A stretch of DNA of 64,000 bases from Tenacibaculum sp. MAR_2009_124 (GCF_900105455.1 NZ_FNSF01000001.1:439001-503000), one strand, 5' to 3'. Positions 54,971 through 64,000 are shown, counted from the first letter of the stretch. Notes: generated by a model from the sequence alone, not told the origin. A program made the numbers and translations.

Positions 54971-56167
54971 TTATAGCCTAATCCTTTTTTCAAATATAGC
55001 TAAAAATTGATTTAGAATTATGCCCCAATTTCTAATGGGCATTGTCCACTTTTTAGTACTTTCTCTTAAAGCTAAATATACCGATTTGATAACAGCGTCA
55101 TCTGTCGGGAAAGAGAGTTTGTTTTTAGTGTATTTGCGTATTTTCCCATTAAGATTTTCAATAAGATTAGTGGTGTAAATAATAGTTCTTATTTCAATTG
55201 GAAAATCGAAGAAAACAGTGAGTTCATCCCAGTTGTTTTCCCAACTTTTAATAGCATACGAATATTTAGCTTCCCATTTATTTTTAAAATCTTTTAAAGC
55301 AGCCTTTGCGGCTTCTTTAGTTGGAGCTGTATAGATTTGCTTCATATCTTTAGTAAACTCTTTTTTATCTTTCCAAACCACGTATCTACAAGAGTTTCTA
55401 ATCTGATGTACTACACATATTTGTGTGGTAGAATTAGGAAACACTGTCTTTATAGTATCTGTAAATCCGTTTAAATTATCGGTTGCAGTAATCAGTATAT
55501 CTTGCGTTCCTCTGGCCTTAATATCAGTCAAAACACTCATCCAAAAAGCAGCTGATTCATTTTTACCTAACCACAAACCTAGTACTTCCTTTTTACCGTC
55601 GGATCTAAGGCCTACAGCTATGTATATAGTTTTGTTAATAACCTTAGAGTTCTCTCTAACCTTGAAAACAATTCCATCCATCCAAACGATTAAATAAGTA
55701 GCTTCTAAAGGTCTATTTTTCCATGCTACAATGTCATTAGTAATGCTATCTGTGATTCTTGAAATCGTTGAAGTAGAGATGTTAAAGTCATATAGCTCTC
55801 GGATTTGCTCCTCTATATCAGAAGCACTCATTCCCTTAGCATACAAAGAGATGATAAGATTTTCAACACCATCTGTAGTACTTTCTCTTTTCTTTACCAA
55901 CATAGGATTAAAAGATCCTTCACGGTCTCTTGGGACTTCTATTTCTGTTTCTCCTAAAGTTGTTTTTAACTTCTTCTTTGAATAGCCATTTCGAGAATTA
56001 GAGTTAGTGCTCTTTTGATGTTTCTCGTAATCTAAATGAGCTGATAACTCTCCTTCTAAAATCTTTTCAACTCCTCGTTTGTGAAGTTGTTCTATAAAGC
56101 TAGTTAACTCTGAGCCATCTTTAAATTGTTTTAGAAATTCGCCGTTCAATAAATCTTCTGGTTTCAT
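54971..56167 (-). CDS. IS256-family (mutator-type) transposase
   Basis: DDE transposase, 398 residues, full length. Seen: N-terminal DNA-binding part with [20 protein letters not shown] and [23 protein letters not shown]-like stretch [20 protein letters not shown], then catalytic residues in [12 protein letters not shown] (first Asp), [20 protein letters not shown] (second Asp) and [20 protein letters not shown] (Glu). [15 protein letters not shown] carries the C/H motif of the family. No frame break. Confidence 0.97.
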   Translation of the reverse strand: MKPEDLLNGEFLKQFKDGSELTSFIEQLHKRGVEKILEGELSAHLDYEKHQKSTNSNSRNGYSKKKLKTTLGETEIEVPRDREGSFNPMLVKKRESTTDGVENLIISLYAKGMSASDIEEQIRELYDFNISTSTISRITDSITNDIVAWKNRPLEATYLIVWMDGIVFKVRENSKVINKTIYIAVGLRSDGKKEVLGLWLGKNESAAFWMSVLTDIKARGTQDILITATDNLNGFTDTIKTVFPNSTTQICVVHQIRNSCRYVVWKDKKEFTKDMKQIYTAPTKEAAKAALKDFKNKWEAKYSYAIKSWENNWDELTVFFDFPIEIRTIIYTTNLIENLNGKIRKYTKNKLSFPTDDAVIKSVYLALRESTKKWTMPIRNWGIILNQFLAIFEKRIRL

Positions 56168-56198
56168 AAATGTGTAAAAATTAAAGTTAATGAATAAA

Positions 56199-56232
56199 AA
56201 AATCTCGGGGTTGAATTCAACCCCGAGATTTT
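56199..56232 (-). terminator. Perfect 34-bp palindrome inside the IS, upstream of the transposase
   Basis: 17-base arms without a loop, centre between 56215 and 56216 (core TTGAATTCAA). On the minus strand the stem is followed by a T-run, so it works as an intrinsic terminator for transcripts entering from gapA. Elements of this kind protect the transposase from outside read-through; it may also now end gapA transcription. Confidence 0.85.
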
Positions 56233-56339
56233 AAAACTTACACAGTTTATGAAATACTGCCTGTTTTTATTTACTAATTTTTAAGGATCAATTTCTTTGA
56301 AATAAGTTCAAGGTTTTAACCTTAACTTTCGAATTACAA

Positions 56340-57329
56340 TTATATTTCCAAAATTTGACGTATCATTTGATTAGTGAATCCCCATTCATTGTCGTACCAA
56401 GTCATTACTTTTAATAAATCGCCATCGACAACTCTTGTCATACTTAAATCAACAGTTGAGGCATAAGGACTCTGAACAATATCGGAAGAAACAATAGGTT
56501 CATAGGTGGTTGCTAAAACTTTTTTATAACGATCAGACGTAGCTTCCTCTTCAAGTATAGCATTTACTTCTTCGACAGTAACTCGTTTTTCAGTAACAAA
56601 TGTCATATCAGAAATAGACCCAACAGGAATTGGAACACGTAAGGCAACACCATCAAATTTACCAGCATACTCTGGAAGTGCTTTAGTCGTTGCAATAGCT
56701 GCTCCTGTAGATGTAGGAACAATATTCTCTGCACCCGCTCTCCCCATTCTGAAGTTTTTATTCGAAACAGAATCTACCATGTTTTGAGAAGCGGTATAGG
56801 CATGAACCGTTGTCATAATTGCTTTTTTAATCCCTATTCTTCTGCCTAAAACCTCTACAACAGGGCTTATATTATTGGTAGTACAACTAGCACAAGAAAA
56901 AACACTGGTTCCTTGCTCGGCAGAGTTTACACCATGCACTATAGTAGGTGTATCTGCGCTTTTAGTAGGAGCTGAGATCGCAACTGTTTTCGCTCCAGCG
57001 TTAATATGTTTTTCGGCATCTTCTTGTTTGGTAAAGAAGCCTGTGCTCTCAATAACAATATCAATTTCATTTTCTTTCCAAGGAAGTTCCTCTGGATTTC
57101 TATTGGAGAAGTATTGAATTTTTTTTCCGTCTACAATTAAATGATTGTCGTCATGGGTGACTTTCTTATTGTATATACCGTAAACAGTATCGTATTTTAA
57201 TAAATATGCTATGTTTTCAATTCCTACGAGGTCGTTTACAGCTACCAATTCTAACCCAGGTGTTTCGAGAATTACTTTTAATGCTGCTCTTCCAATGCGT
57301 CCCATTCCGTTAATGGCTAATCTTTTCAT
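56340..57329 (-). CDS. gapA: Glyceraldehyde-3-phosphate dehydrogenase
   Basis: Glycolytic/gluconeogenic enzyme, 329 residues. N-terminal NAD site INGMGRIGRAALKVILETPG and AVNDLVGIENIAYLLKYDT, catalytic Cys in SCASCTTNNISPVVEVLGRR (the usual SNASCTTN with Cys for Asn), TTVHAYTASQNMVD, GAAIATTKALPEYAGKFDG, and WYDNEWGFTNQMIRQIL at the end. Type I phosphorylating form. Reads toward the IS; its own terminator was probably separated from it by the insertion. Confidence 0.96.
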   Translation of the reverse strand: MKRLAINGMGRIGRAALKVILETPGLELVAVNDLVGIENIAYLLKYDTVYGIYNKKVTHDDNHLIVDGKKIQYFSNRNPEELPWKENEIDIVIESTGFFTKQEDAEKHINAGAKTVAISAPTKSADTPTIVHGVNSAEQGTSVFSCASCTTNNISPVVEVLGRRIGIKKAIMTTVHAYTASQNMVDSVSNKNFRMGRAGAENIVPTSTGAAIATTKALPEYAGKFDGVALRVPIPVGSISDMTFVTEKRVTVEEVNAILEEEATSDRYKKVLATTYEPIVSSDIVQSPYASTVDLSMTRVVDGDLLKVMTWYDNEWGFTNQMIRQILEI

Positions 57330-57475
57330 CTTTTTTGATTTGTTAATTGTTTGATGTTTAGTCGTAAAAAGGACTCATAAATTAATAAGAATATTTTAGA
57401 AACCTCTAATTAATTAGACTAAATACTTTAAGTTTAGTGTAACGCTATTTTAGGACGGGACAGGGGTATGAAAAA

Positions 57476-57507
57476 AAGAACCTATCTCAATATTGAAATA
57501 GGTTCTT
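57476..57507 (-). terminator. Terminator after the DUF7151-type lipoprotein gene
   Basis: AAGAACCTAT (57476-57485) with ATAGGTTCTT (57498-57507) and an inner palindromic TCAATATTGA; A-run before and T-run after make it bidirectional. It ends the minus-strand pair that starts at 59937. Confidence 0.88.
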
Positions 57508-57540
57508 TTTTATTTACATAAAGTTGAAACGTTCTTGACT

Positions 57541-58323
57541 TTATTGTTCAATGATTAACTCACTTTTTCCGTGAAAATAAACGGAAGAGCCATTGTTTTC
57601 GGATTTAATATAAAGCCCAACTGTAATTTCTTTGTTAGGAAAATTGTTTATTAAATTTGATGACTCTAAAATCTCAAATTCGGTATTTTCGGCAGTTATA
57701 GTGCTTTGAGCAATTAACACATTATCTGTGTCATTGTAGAGTTCTAATATAGCTCTATTATTAGCGTCAGTTTTCACGATTGAATTATAAATTATAGAAG
57801 TTGCTTCTACCCAATCTTTTTTATCAAAACGTGTCAACTCTCCTAATTTAAATCTTGTATTACTCGAAATACCAGAGTAATTTCCACCTGAAGCACCTCC
57901 ATGATAAATTAAGAGCCTTGTTTGCTTATAACCTAATCCATTTGCACCGTTGCAAATATATTCTGTCTTAGTTATTTCTGATTCATCAAGTTCATTATTT
58001 CGGTTTAGATCGGTACCAGTTTCTAACTTAATACCACCATTTTCACATAAATCATTCGAAGGAATAATAGTTGTTTTAATTAGGCTATTTAGACCTATGC
58101 TATTACAAATGAAATCGATCTTATCGACCTCTTCATTTTCGAGTATATTATTTCCATTTTTATCTAATCCACTTTCAATTTTAATACCTCCATCTGGGCA
58201 ATTTATAGATTTAGGTTCAATACTAGTTTTTACTAAACTATTGGAGCCATTTATACCATTTTTTCCATCTTCACAGCTTATAAAGAAGAATACCAATGAG
58301 ATTAATATTAATACTTTTTTCAT
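57541..58323 (-). CDS. Lipoprotein with DUF7151-type repeats
   Basis: 260 residues, lipobox FISC at residue 17. After a short collagen-like GKNGINGSNS stretch come two similar repeats of about 50 residues: NCPDGGIKIESGLDKNGNNI then LENEEVDKIDFICN, and LCENGGIKLETGTDLNRNNE then LDESEITKTEYICN; each has Cys pairs and Asp/Asn loops that may bind calcium. The C-terminal half is beta-rich (TRFKLGELTRFDKKDWVEAT). It lies 12 bases after a fibre-like protein gene; both are probably surface proteins. Confidence 0.8.
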   Translation of the reverse strand: MKKVLILISLVFFFISCEDGKNGINGSNSLVKTSIEPKSINCPDGGIKIESGLDKNGNNILENEEVDKIDFICNSIGLNSLIKTTIIPSNDLCENGGIKLETGTDLNRNNELDESEITKTEYICNGANGLGYKQTRLLIYHGGASGGNYSGISSNTRFKLGELTRFDKKDWVEATSIIYNSIVKTDANNRAILELYNDTDNVLIAQSTITAENTEFEILESSNLINNFPNKEITVGLYIKSENNGSSVYFHGKSELIIEQ

Positions 58324-58335
58324 ATTTAGGTTTGC

Positions 58336-59937
58336 TTATTTTTTCAATAATTTGTTTACTAAAGCTTTTAATTTCTCTATTTCTTTAGTTTGATTTTCTA
58401 AGGTTTTAATCTTCTTTTCTTGCGTTTTTAATTGCTTTTCTTGTGCAATCGTATATAGTGTTAATTCTTCAATTTTTTGTAAAAGTTTTGCATCCATTGA
58501 CCCTAAAAAGAAACCTTCTTTGCTTACCTCTTTGGCACTAGGAATATTTTTTAAATGCCCATTTTTTTGAATATGATTTTCTACTTCATCCAAAGTAGGA
58601 AGGTTGTAATTGTTTTCGAATACATAATCAGGCCAGTTGCCATATGTAGCTACTTTTACTTCTTCAGCAGCGATTCTTCCATGCACCCCAAGTTTGAATC
58701 CTTGAGTGTTTTTTGTTCCAATACCTACTGTACCTTTATCTGATAAAGTCATAACATCAATATAGTTATGTGTTATGTTTAAGGATGGGTCGGGTGTTAC
58801 TCTAAAAAATAAACCTCCTCCATAATGTTTATTAGTACTGTTATCTGCTAAAATTCTATCATTTATGTCATGACCAATTTGAAGATTAGTGTGTCCACTT
58901 GAAAGGTTGTCAAATTTAACGGAACCATTTACTTCTAATTTAGCATTAGGGCTCTTTGTTCCAATGCCGACATTACCATGCTGTAATAAAGTTAATATGT
59001 CTTTATCTACCGAGTTCCAGAAAGTTAGTGAACTATTTGTGTCCTCTCTTCCTATTATTCGCCATTGTTCAACGGAGTTGGTTTTAAACGATTGCCATGT
59101 GTAGCCCCAACCTGGTTGTGCTCCGGTGAAATCTAATGAAATTGTTCTGTTTTTGGAAGATTTAATATCTAATGGACTTGAAGGGTTTACTATACCAATC
59201 CCTACATTTCCACTATCATGAAAGTTAATATTGTCTTTCCATGAACCTGTCAAGTCATTTTGAATAACAAGAGAGTTCCCATAACGGGCAATTCTGTTAT
59301 TTGCTTTAGACGCGGGATTAGTGTCATAAATACCTAAAGTGACCCCAGATTTAGATAGTGTAAGTGTTTCTTTTGGATCTGTTGCTCCAATACCAATATT
59401 ACCATTTGCCGCAATTCTCATTCTCTCTGCTCCGTAAGTTGAAAATTTTAAAGCAGTATTTTCCCTGTTTAAAAAGTGAACCTCGCTATCACTTTCATTG
59501 ATTAAGACGAAACCGTCCGAGGCATTTTTCCCAGAATGATTATTGGTTAAAGCAATTCTGGCATCTACATTGTTACTGTGGATTTGTAAATTAGTGAAAG
59601 GAGAGAAAGTACCAAAACCAATATTTCCATTTGTTTTAACATATAGACCTAAACCAGAATTCCATGGGCTGGTTCCATGAGCTAAATAGTAATGAACAGC
59701 GTTATTTTTAGAACCATATAACCCAATACCTCCAAATCGGGTTGATTTGTCAGGGGCTACACTGAATATACCACGCGCCCAACCACCGCTGGTAACTGGT
59801 GTATTAAAGTTAATACTGTTGCCGTCCATTGTTAAAATACCAGTGGTTGTATTACTTCCATTATTATTCCATTGTGCTTTAGTGTGCAGACTAAAACCTA
59901 TCATAGCGATGATAGCAATTTTGAATTTTGTTTTCAT
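58336..59937 (-). CDS. Secreted phage-tail-fibre-like protein
   Basis: 533 residues with a signal peptide (MKTKFKIAIIAMIGFSLHTKAQ). The body repeats NGNIGFGTFSPFTNLQIHSN, NGNIGIGATDPKETLTLSKS, GNVGIGIVNPSSPLDIKSSK, GNVGIGTKSPNAKLEVNGSV, which is the 'GxxGIGTxxPxxxLxV' pattern of Bacteroidota surface and fibre-like proteins. It ends with HIQKNGHLKNIPSAKEVSKE and a coiled coil of about 45 residues (KQLKTQEKKIKTLENQTKEI) in place of a peptidase S74 domain. A trimeric adhesin-like role is likely; not known. Confidence 0.85.
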   Translation of the reverse strand: MKTKFKIAIIAMIGFSLHTKAQWNNNGSNTTTGILTMDGNSINFNTPVTSGGWARGIFSVAPDKSTRFGGIGLYGSKNNAVHYYLAHGTSPWNSGLGLYVKTNGNIGFGTFSPFTNLQIHSNNVDARIALTNNHSGKNASDGFVLINESDSEVHFLNRENTALKFSTYGAERMRIAANGNIGIGATDPKETLTLSKSGVTLGIYDTNPASKANNRIARYGNSLVIQNDLTGSWKDNINFHDSGNVGIGIVNPSSPLDIKSSKNRTISLDFTGAQPGWGYTWQSFKTNSVEQWRIIGREDTNSSLTFWNSVDKDILTLLQHGNVGIGTKSPNAKLEVNGSVKFDNLSSGHTNLQIGHDINDRILADNSTNKHYGGGLFFRVTPDPSLNITHNYIDVMTLSDKGTVGIGTKNTQGFKLGVHGRIAAEEVKVATYGNWPDYVFENNYNLPTLDEVENHIQKNGHLKNIPSAKEVSKEGFFLGSMDAKLLQKIEELTLYTIAQEKQLKTQEKKIKTLENQTKEIEKLKALVNKLLKK

Positions 59938-60190
59938 AAGTTTATTTTTAATCTATTATATAAGCTTTATAAAATAATTACTCCGGTTTTAGGAGTAACT
60001 ATCTCGAAAAGGTTTGTTCTGTATGTTGTTTGAAATCTCTTTAGCATTAGAGATAAGTTGTATTTTTTCTTTATCAATTAATTAAGGGACAAAGCTAATG
60101 ATTTTTTCGAAAATGGAAAAATATGCCAGGTTAAGCGCAGTCGAAATTCAATCATCAAATCATCCAATTAATATATTGTAAGACTTCTTA

Positions 60191-63160
60191 TTAAGTCAAT
60201 TCTTGAATGTTTAAATGTTTCTTCAATAAGCCAGAAGGCGTTTTATTGGCTTCATTTAAAATCCGTGTATCACCAAATAAAATGAAACTGTCCTTGGCTC
60301 TTGATACGGCAACGTTTAGCATGTTTGGTTTATTATCTCTATCGAAAAACATGGTGCCTTCGTCTTCATTGCTGTAGACAGAACTAAATAAAATAATACT
60401 TCTCTCAGCACCTTGAAGTGCATGCACCGTTCCTAGTTTAATATCATTTATCTTATATCCAGCATCCGTTAATGCTTTTGATAATTCAGTTTTTTGACTA
60501 GCAAAAGGTGTAATGATGCCTAAAACACTTTCTATAGACTCAACATTATATGCTTTTTGAATGGCATCTTTGTTCTGTTGTAACCATAAAACAATAGCCT
60601 TTACTTCTTTGGTGTTACAACGACTGTTATATTTTCTCTCACTAATTCCTTCTACATGGTAAGCCAGCATTGAAGGGAAAATTTGATCGTCTTTCGCTTT
60701 TCCTTTCATTGGTTTTAAAATACCGCCATAAGCTAATTCGTTGCAGAAATCAATAATTTCATCATTGCAACGTCTGTGTTCAAGAAGAATTAATCCGTTT
60801 TCTTGTTTGTTGCCAATAGTCGTTTCATATTCGCAGGCATTTTGAGCCATTTTCATAATGCTTCCACTTGAAGCTAAAAAACCTAAACTATCAAGAAGTT
60901 CGTTTTCTTGTGGGGTTTCAATAATGTGTAAAGAAGTTAAGTTTCCTGTGTCAATTTTTGGAGGAATAGACCATATGGGTTCAATTTGTTTTAGATCACC
61001 AACAACAAAAGCCTTTTTGGCTAAGGCAAAAAGAGGAATACTAACTTCTGGTGTAACTTGACCAGCTTCATCAATAATGAGTAAATCGACAAAATTGGTA
61101 AGAGGGAAATATTCAAATATAGGTTTTCCTTCTTCACTTTGCCCTTGAAATTGACTTCGAATAAAATGGGAAGGCCCCATATAAAATGTTGCAACAAAAC
61201 AAGGGGTTAGCATGGCACGTCGTTTCCATTGTGCTTTTACTGTGTTTTCACCTGTGCCTTTTTCGGTATTATTTTCTACAACATCAATAGTTTCAAGAAT
61301 CCAACGAGCTTCCCAGTAATGGGTAGCTAGTAAAAAAGCTCTGTGGCGAAGTGTGGTATCAATTTCATTGTAGAAATAACCTTTGGATTTATCTAGTTTT
61401 GGGTTTTTCTGCAGATCCAATTCCCACATTTTTGCTTCTGAAACAAATGGTTGTCCCTGAATATTATTTTCTTTTTTCCAATCACTTAGCTTTAGGTTAG
61501 CCTGAAGCAAGAGATTTACGTTTGCAAATAATTGTTTTATATAGGAGAATGCCTTGTCTTGATCGGTAAATTTGTCTTCGGTAATTTTAAATTGATGTTT
61601 TGCTTCCTCAGAGGTATCATTTGAAGTAAAATAAACCTTAATGTCACTAATAAAACTTTCTTTCTTATAGGCTTTTTTTAGTTCAGCTAATAATGATCGC
61701 CATTGATGAATTTTTGTGATTATGAAATTATCACTTGAGATATGATCTTCTTCTCTAAGTAGGATTTTATTAATGTATTCTATGGCTGTAATATAATCAT
61801 TAGAAAAACGAACTCCATCAATTAGTTTATCTTCAATATCAACCAATTCTTGTTGAAGTTGATAACAAGCTTCTTCCAAAGAAGATTCTTGATAGCCAAA
61901 GTAATTACTGTATTTTTCAAGAAAATAATACTCAGCATCATATAAGTATTGTTCGTTTTCTAAATCGCAAAGGGTTCCTTCATATCCGAAAAGATTTCCC
62001 TTTAAAAAGTTAATACCTTTTAACGCTTTGTCTGCTTTGGAGTTTGAAGGAAGGTAGGTAGCATAACCTTGAAAATTAGGAATCCATCGTTCTGCCAAGT
62101 TTTTTAAAGTACTTGCTGAATTGATAAAACTATCAATAATATTGGTTACCGCTTGGTTGTTATTCGAACAAGCTAAAATCAAAGGAGCTTCTTCTCCTAT
62201 AATTGCCGATTTAACAAATTCCGTAGCTACTAAACTTTGAAGTAATGTTGTCTTTCCTGTGCCAGGAGGTCCGTTTACCGCCATTACTGGATTATCTTCT
62301 GCTACCAAGTAGGAGAGTAGTGTTTTTCGTTGACTTATAGAAAGTGGAAACTCATTAGACATTTGCCCAAGATGTAAATGATTGTAATGTAAATATCCTT
62401 CGTCTGTAACAGGTGGTTTTCTATAACGATCAACAGGGGTTACAATTTTCGCTAAAAGAGGTAACTCATCGAGGTTGTCTAATAGATTTTCATAAAGAAA
62501 TAAAATACTTTTAGCTGTTGATATTTTTGAACTTACCGCAAAATAGGTAAGACTATGTTGCGTTGTGTATTTTTGTACCTTATAGTTTGAAATATTACTG
62601 AAGGTAATTTCATTAAATACTTCATTAATATAATCCCAGTAAACATCCCAACCTATTTTTTCATCTTCATCGTAGGCTTCAGGTTGTTCAATATCACGAG
62701 CATTAGTAACATTTTCAATAGAAGAAAAAATGAAATCATTTTTTACATCGGCTATCGGAGTAAGGTAGTTTCTAACAATTAAAGGAAATAAATCTCTTGG
62801 AGCGGATAACTTTCCCGATCTGTCTAACGTTGCAGTCACCCAAAATGGATGTATAACTTGTTGTTTAAATTTTGAATTATCTGTTTGATATTTTAAATGG
62901 AAAGGAGAGATTAAAATTTGAGTTTCGTTAATTTCTTGCCATCTTGAACTATCTTTTTTTGATATACCTTTAAGCCTGTTAATTCTTCTTTCTTCTAAAT
63001 CGAGAATTTCAGTTGCATTTTTAGCACTTATTAATGCGTTAGTTAAATCAGAAGAGTTTTGATGATATAAGTGCTTTATTCTTGAAATATCGATAGCCAA
63101 ATTCTCACTATCGAATAAGCTATTTTTATAATAAAGTAACCAATTTCTTTCGTCGTCCAT
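60191..63160 (-). CDS. SF1 helicase (Upf1/Dna2-like AAA domains)
   Basis: 989 residues. Walker A VNGPPGTGKTTLLQSLV near residue 300; Walker B/DEAD-type LLIIDEAGQVTPEVSIPLFA; motif III-like VVGDLKQIEPIWSIPP; motif V/VI LGTVHALQGAERSIILFSSV and LNVAVSRAKDSFILFGDTRI. These are marks of SF1B helicases with a long insertion between motifs I and II (about 320-680). It may act on DNA or RNA. A stand-alone gene with 170-250 base spacers on both sides; the spacer 59938-60190 shows no gene. Confidence 0.88.
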   Translation of the reverse strand: MDDERNWLLYYKNSLFDSENLAIDISRIKHLYHQNSSDLTNALISAKNATEILDLEERRINRLKGISKKDSSRWQEINETQILISPFHLKYQTDNSKFKQQVIHPFWVTATLDRSGKLSAPRDLFPLIVRNYLTPIADVKNDFIFSSIENVTNARDIEQPEAYDEDEKIGWDVYWDYINEVFNEITFSNISNYKVQKYTTQHSLTYFAVSSKISTAKSILFLYENLLDNLDELPLLAKIVTPVDRYRKPPVTDEGYLHYNHLHLGQMSNEFPLSISQRKTLLSYLVAEDNPVMAVNGPPGTGKTTLLQSLVATEFVKSAIIGEEAPLILACSNNNQAVTNIIDSFINSASTLKNLAERWIPNFQGYATYLPSNSKADKALKGINFLKGNLFGYEGTLCDLENEQYLYDAEYYFLEKYSNYFGYQESSLEEACYQLQQELVDIEDKLIDGVRFSNDYITAIEYINKILLREEDHISSDNFIITKIHQWRSLLAELKKAYKKESFISDIKVYFTSNDTSEEAKHQFKITEDKFTDQDKAFSYIKQLFANVNLLLQANLKLSDWKKENNIQGQPFVSEAKMWELDLQKNPKLDKSKGYFYNEIDTTLRHRAFLLATHYWEARWILETIDVVENNTEKGTGENTVKAQWKRRAMLTPCFVATFYMGPSHFIRSQFQGQSEEGKPIFEYFPLTNFVDLLIIDEAGQVTPEVSIPLFALAKKAFVVGDLKQIEPIWSIPPKIDTGNLTSLHIIETPQENELLDSLGFLASSGSIMKMAQNACEYETTIGNKQENGLILLEHRRCNDEIIDFCNELAYGGILKPMKGKAKDDQIFPSMLAYHVEGISERKYNSRCNTKEVKAIVLWLQQNKDAIQKAYNVESIESVLGIITPFASQKTELSKALTDAGYKINDIKLGTVHALQGAERSIILFSSVYSNEDEGTMFFDRDNKPNMLNVAVSRAKDSFILFGDTRILNEANKTPSGLLKKHLNIQELT

Positions 63161-63314
63161 GAAAAATAAAATCTACAATTAAAAGGTGCTTTTAGGGGGA
63201 GAATGGGCGCGAAAATAATAGAATTTATTATTTTTTTTAAATGAAAAAGAACTTTCTTATCATAAAAGAATTAACAATTTTATGAGTATTTAAAAATCAA
63301 TAAATTGAATAAAA

Positions 63315-63343
63315 AAAATCCTGAAGGAGATCTTCAGGATTTT
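63315..63343 (-). terminator. Terminator of the minus-strand membrane-protein pair
   Basis: AAAATCCTGAAG (63315-63326) with CTTCAGGATTTT (63332-63343); T-rich on both sides. It lies 28 bases after the stop of the gene ending at 63371. Confidence 0.88.
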
Positions 63344-63370
63344 TAAAACGTTTATTTTAAAATATGGTTA

Positions 63371-63703
63371 TTACCAACCATTCATTCTTTCTTGTAAAAG
63401 TTCAGGGTCTCGTAAAGCATCCCAACCAACAGTTGCGAATATACCGATGACAAAAAATAGGTATAAGGCGCTTAAAACAATTCCAATGATAGCCAGAATT
63501 CTTCCTGTATTAAGATTAGAGTAATTAGAGTATAAACTAGGGTTTAAGTCGTATTTTGCCTTGTCTTGCTTAAATAAAACAAGAGCGATGATTCCTAGTA
63601 TAATTCCAGGTATTCCATAGCAACAACAACTTAAAATTGAAATAATACCCAAGACTAAAACGGCCGTTGCATTGGGAAGTTGTCTTTGTTCAAATTCGTT
63701 CAT
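63371..63703 (-). CDS. Small membrane protein (DUF4190-like, CCC motif)
   Basis: 110 residues with two transmembrane helices: TAVLVLGIISILSCCCYGIP (with a Cys-Cys-Cys run) plus GIILGIIALVLF, and ILAIIGIVLSALYLFFVIGI. Short charged loop KQDKAKYDLNPSLYSNYSNL between them. This is the usual form of CCC-motif/DUF4190 proteins in Bacteroidota; function unknown. 19 bases after the DUF2752 gene on the same strand. Confidence 0.85.
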   Translation of the reverse strand: MNEFEQRQLPNATAVLVLGIISILSCCCYGIPGIILGIIALVLFKQDKAKYDLNPSLYSNYSNLNTGRILAIIGIVLSALYLFFVIGIFATVGWDALRDPELLQERMNGW

Positions 63704-63722
63704 AAATATATGTATGATTTAG

Positions 63723-64000
63723 TTAACTGAATAATTTGTTCATTTTTATGATATAAGCCAAAATAATAATAACAACATTACTTATAGCCAATATCACTAA
63801 AATTTTTAAGGTTATTTTTTTCTTTAAAAAGAAATGAAATATAGCAATAACAACTAAAAGTATTGTAGTATATATTGCAGGAAACATGGTAAAAGCATCG
63901 TAAAACTTTCCTTCTGAAAGAAGAGCAGCAGATCTTTGAAGTCCACAACCAGGGCAATCTATTCCAAAGATTTCCTTATTCATACAAGGCAGCATGTAGT
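63723..64000 (-). CDS. DUF2752 membrane protein, N-terminus at or beyond the window edge
   Basis: At least 90 residues. Seen: LPCMNKEIFGIDCPGCGLQR (the DUF2752 C-P-G-C-G motif), FYDAFTMFPAIYTTILLVVI and two transmembrane helices. An ATG at 63993-63995 is available, but the frame stays open to the window edge and the family usually has residues before the LPC motif, so the true start may lie outside. Co-directional with the DUF4190-like gene. Confidence 0.8.
   Translation of the reverse strand, partial: YMLPCMNKEIFGIDCPGCGLQRSAALLSEGKFYDAFTMFPAIYTTILLVVIAIFHFFLKKKITLKILVILAISNVVIIILAYIIKMNKLFS

Larger units (their letters stand above)
54922..56261 (-). mobile_element. IS256-family insertion sequence, complete (1340 bp)
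   Basis: Ends: left 54922-54948 starts GACACTAT and right 56235-56261 (read from the outside) starts GGCAGTAT; they match at 20 of 27 positions and share an exact inner GTGTAAGTT. Flanked by the 8-bp duplication TGTTTTTA. One intact transposase gene on the minus strand fills it. A perfect 34-bp palindrome lies between the transposase start and the right end. Intact ORF, ends and duplication suggest a recent and possibly active copy. Confidence 0.92.

Noticed and set aside
1-64000. CRISPR arrays, rRNA or tRNA genes
   Set aside because: No regularly spaced direct repeats of 20-40 bases, no rRNA-like segments and no cloverleaf with conserved T-loop were noticed on either strand.

Overview
The window looks like chromosome from a low-GC member of the Bacteroidota, most likely a (probably marine) Flavobacteriaceae species. 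Supporting signs are very AT-rich genes and spacers, weak ribosome binding sites, the adjacent block RlmD / DUF6452-like lipoprotein / DUF6048-like barrel, a full tricorn protease homolog, MKK...SC lipoproteins and an IS256-type element. The genus cannot be fixed from this sequence alone.

Region 1 (about 1-23.3 kb) is the distal half of an extracellular contractile injection system (eCIS, Afp/PVC/MAC/AlgoCIS relatives). In order it holds the C-terminal part of a VgrG-like spike (entering from outside the window), a PAAR tip, a gp25-like wedge, two large baseplate proteins, a very large tape-measure-family protein, two coiled-coil/fibre-like proteins of unknown role, an unrecognised protein translationally coupled to an AAA+ ATPase, a small unknown protein, and three consecutive genes that look like cargo. 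The sheath, tube and LysM genes should lie to the left. No capsid, terminase, portal or integrase is present, and no TssJLM membrane complex, so this is neither a prophage nor a classical T6SS. The first large baseplate gene is split by a frame break at a G7 tract and also carries an in-frame G8 tract. These are the only long G runs noticed, in a very AT-rich gene.

The three cargo candidates (20.1-23.3 kb) share a short N-terminal Asp-Asn-Arg motif followed by Gln-rich sequence. The third carries a DUF4157 domain (HEAWH) and a C-terminal module with a second zinc motif (HEVGH...DEY). That module's base composition is clearly richer in GC than its surroundings. A pair of GC-rich inverted hairpins and a GH25 lysozyme-like lipoprotein follow.

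Region 2 (24-37.7 kb) is mostly ordinary chromosome: a cupin with an unknown partner, an RluA-type pseudouridine synthase, tricorn protease, a small HD hydrolase, aminopeptidase P, 3-hydroxyacyl-CoA dehydrogenase, a Gfo/Idh/MocA oxidoreductase and a protein-isoaspartate methyltransferase. Convergent pairs are separated by clear hairpin terminators.

Region 3 (38.2-44.4 kb) is an accessory set on the plus strand: a His/Glu-rich helical protein, an ATP-grasp enzyme, two family-2 type glycosyltransferases, a PaaK-like adenylating enzyme and a fucosyltransferase-like protein. It reads as a small operon for a glycan or a glycosylated/amidated small molecule.

Region 4 (44.4-54.9 kb) holds a minus-strand set (substrate-binding-like protein, nucleoside phosphorylase, DUF1835 protein, a 51-residue lipoprotein), a SUI1 factor, a 2OG-Fe(II) oxygenase, two envelope proteins and RlmD. 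An ECF sigma factor with its coupled membrane partner and ornithine aminotransferase follow on the plus strand.

Region 5 (54.9-64 kb) has a complete IS256-family element (27-bp inverted ends, 8-bp target duplication) inserted at the U-tract of the rocD terminator, then gapA, a DUF7151-type lipoprotein with a phage-fibre-like secreted protein, an SF1 helicase and two small membrane proteins, the last touching the window edge.
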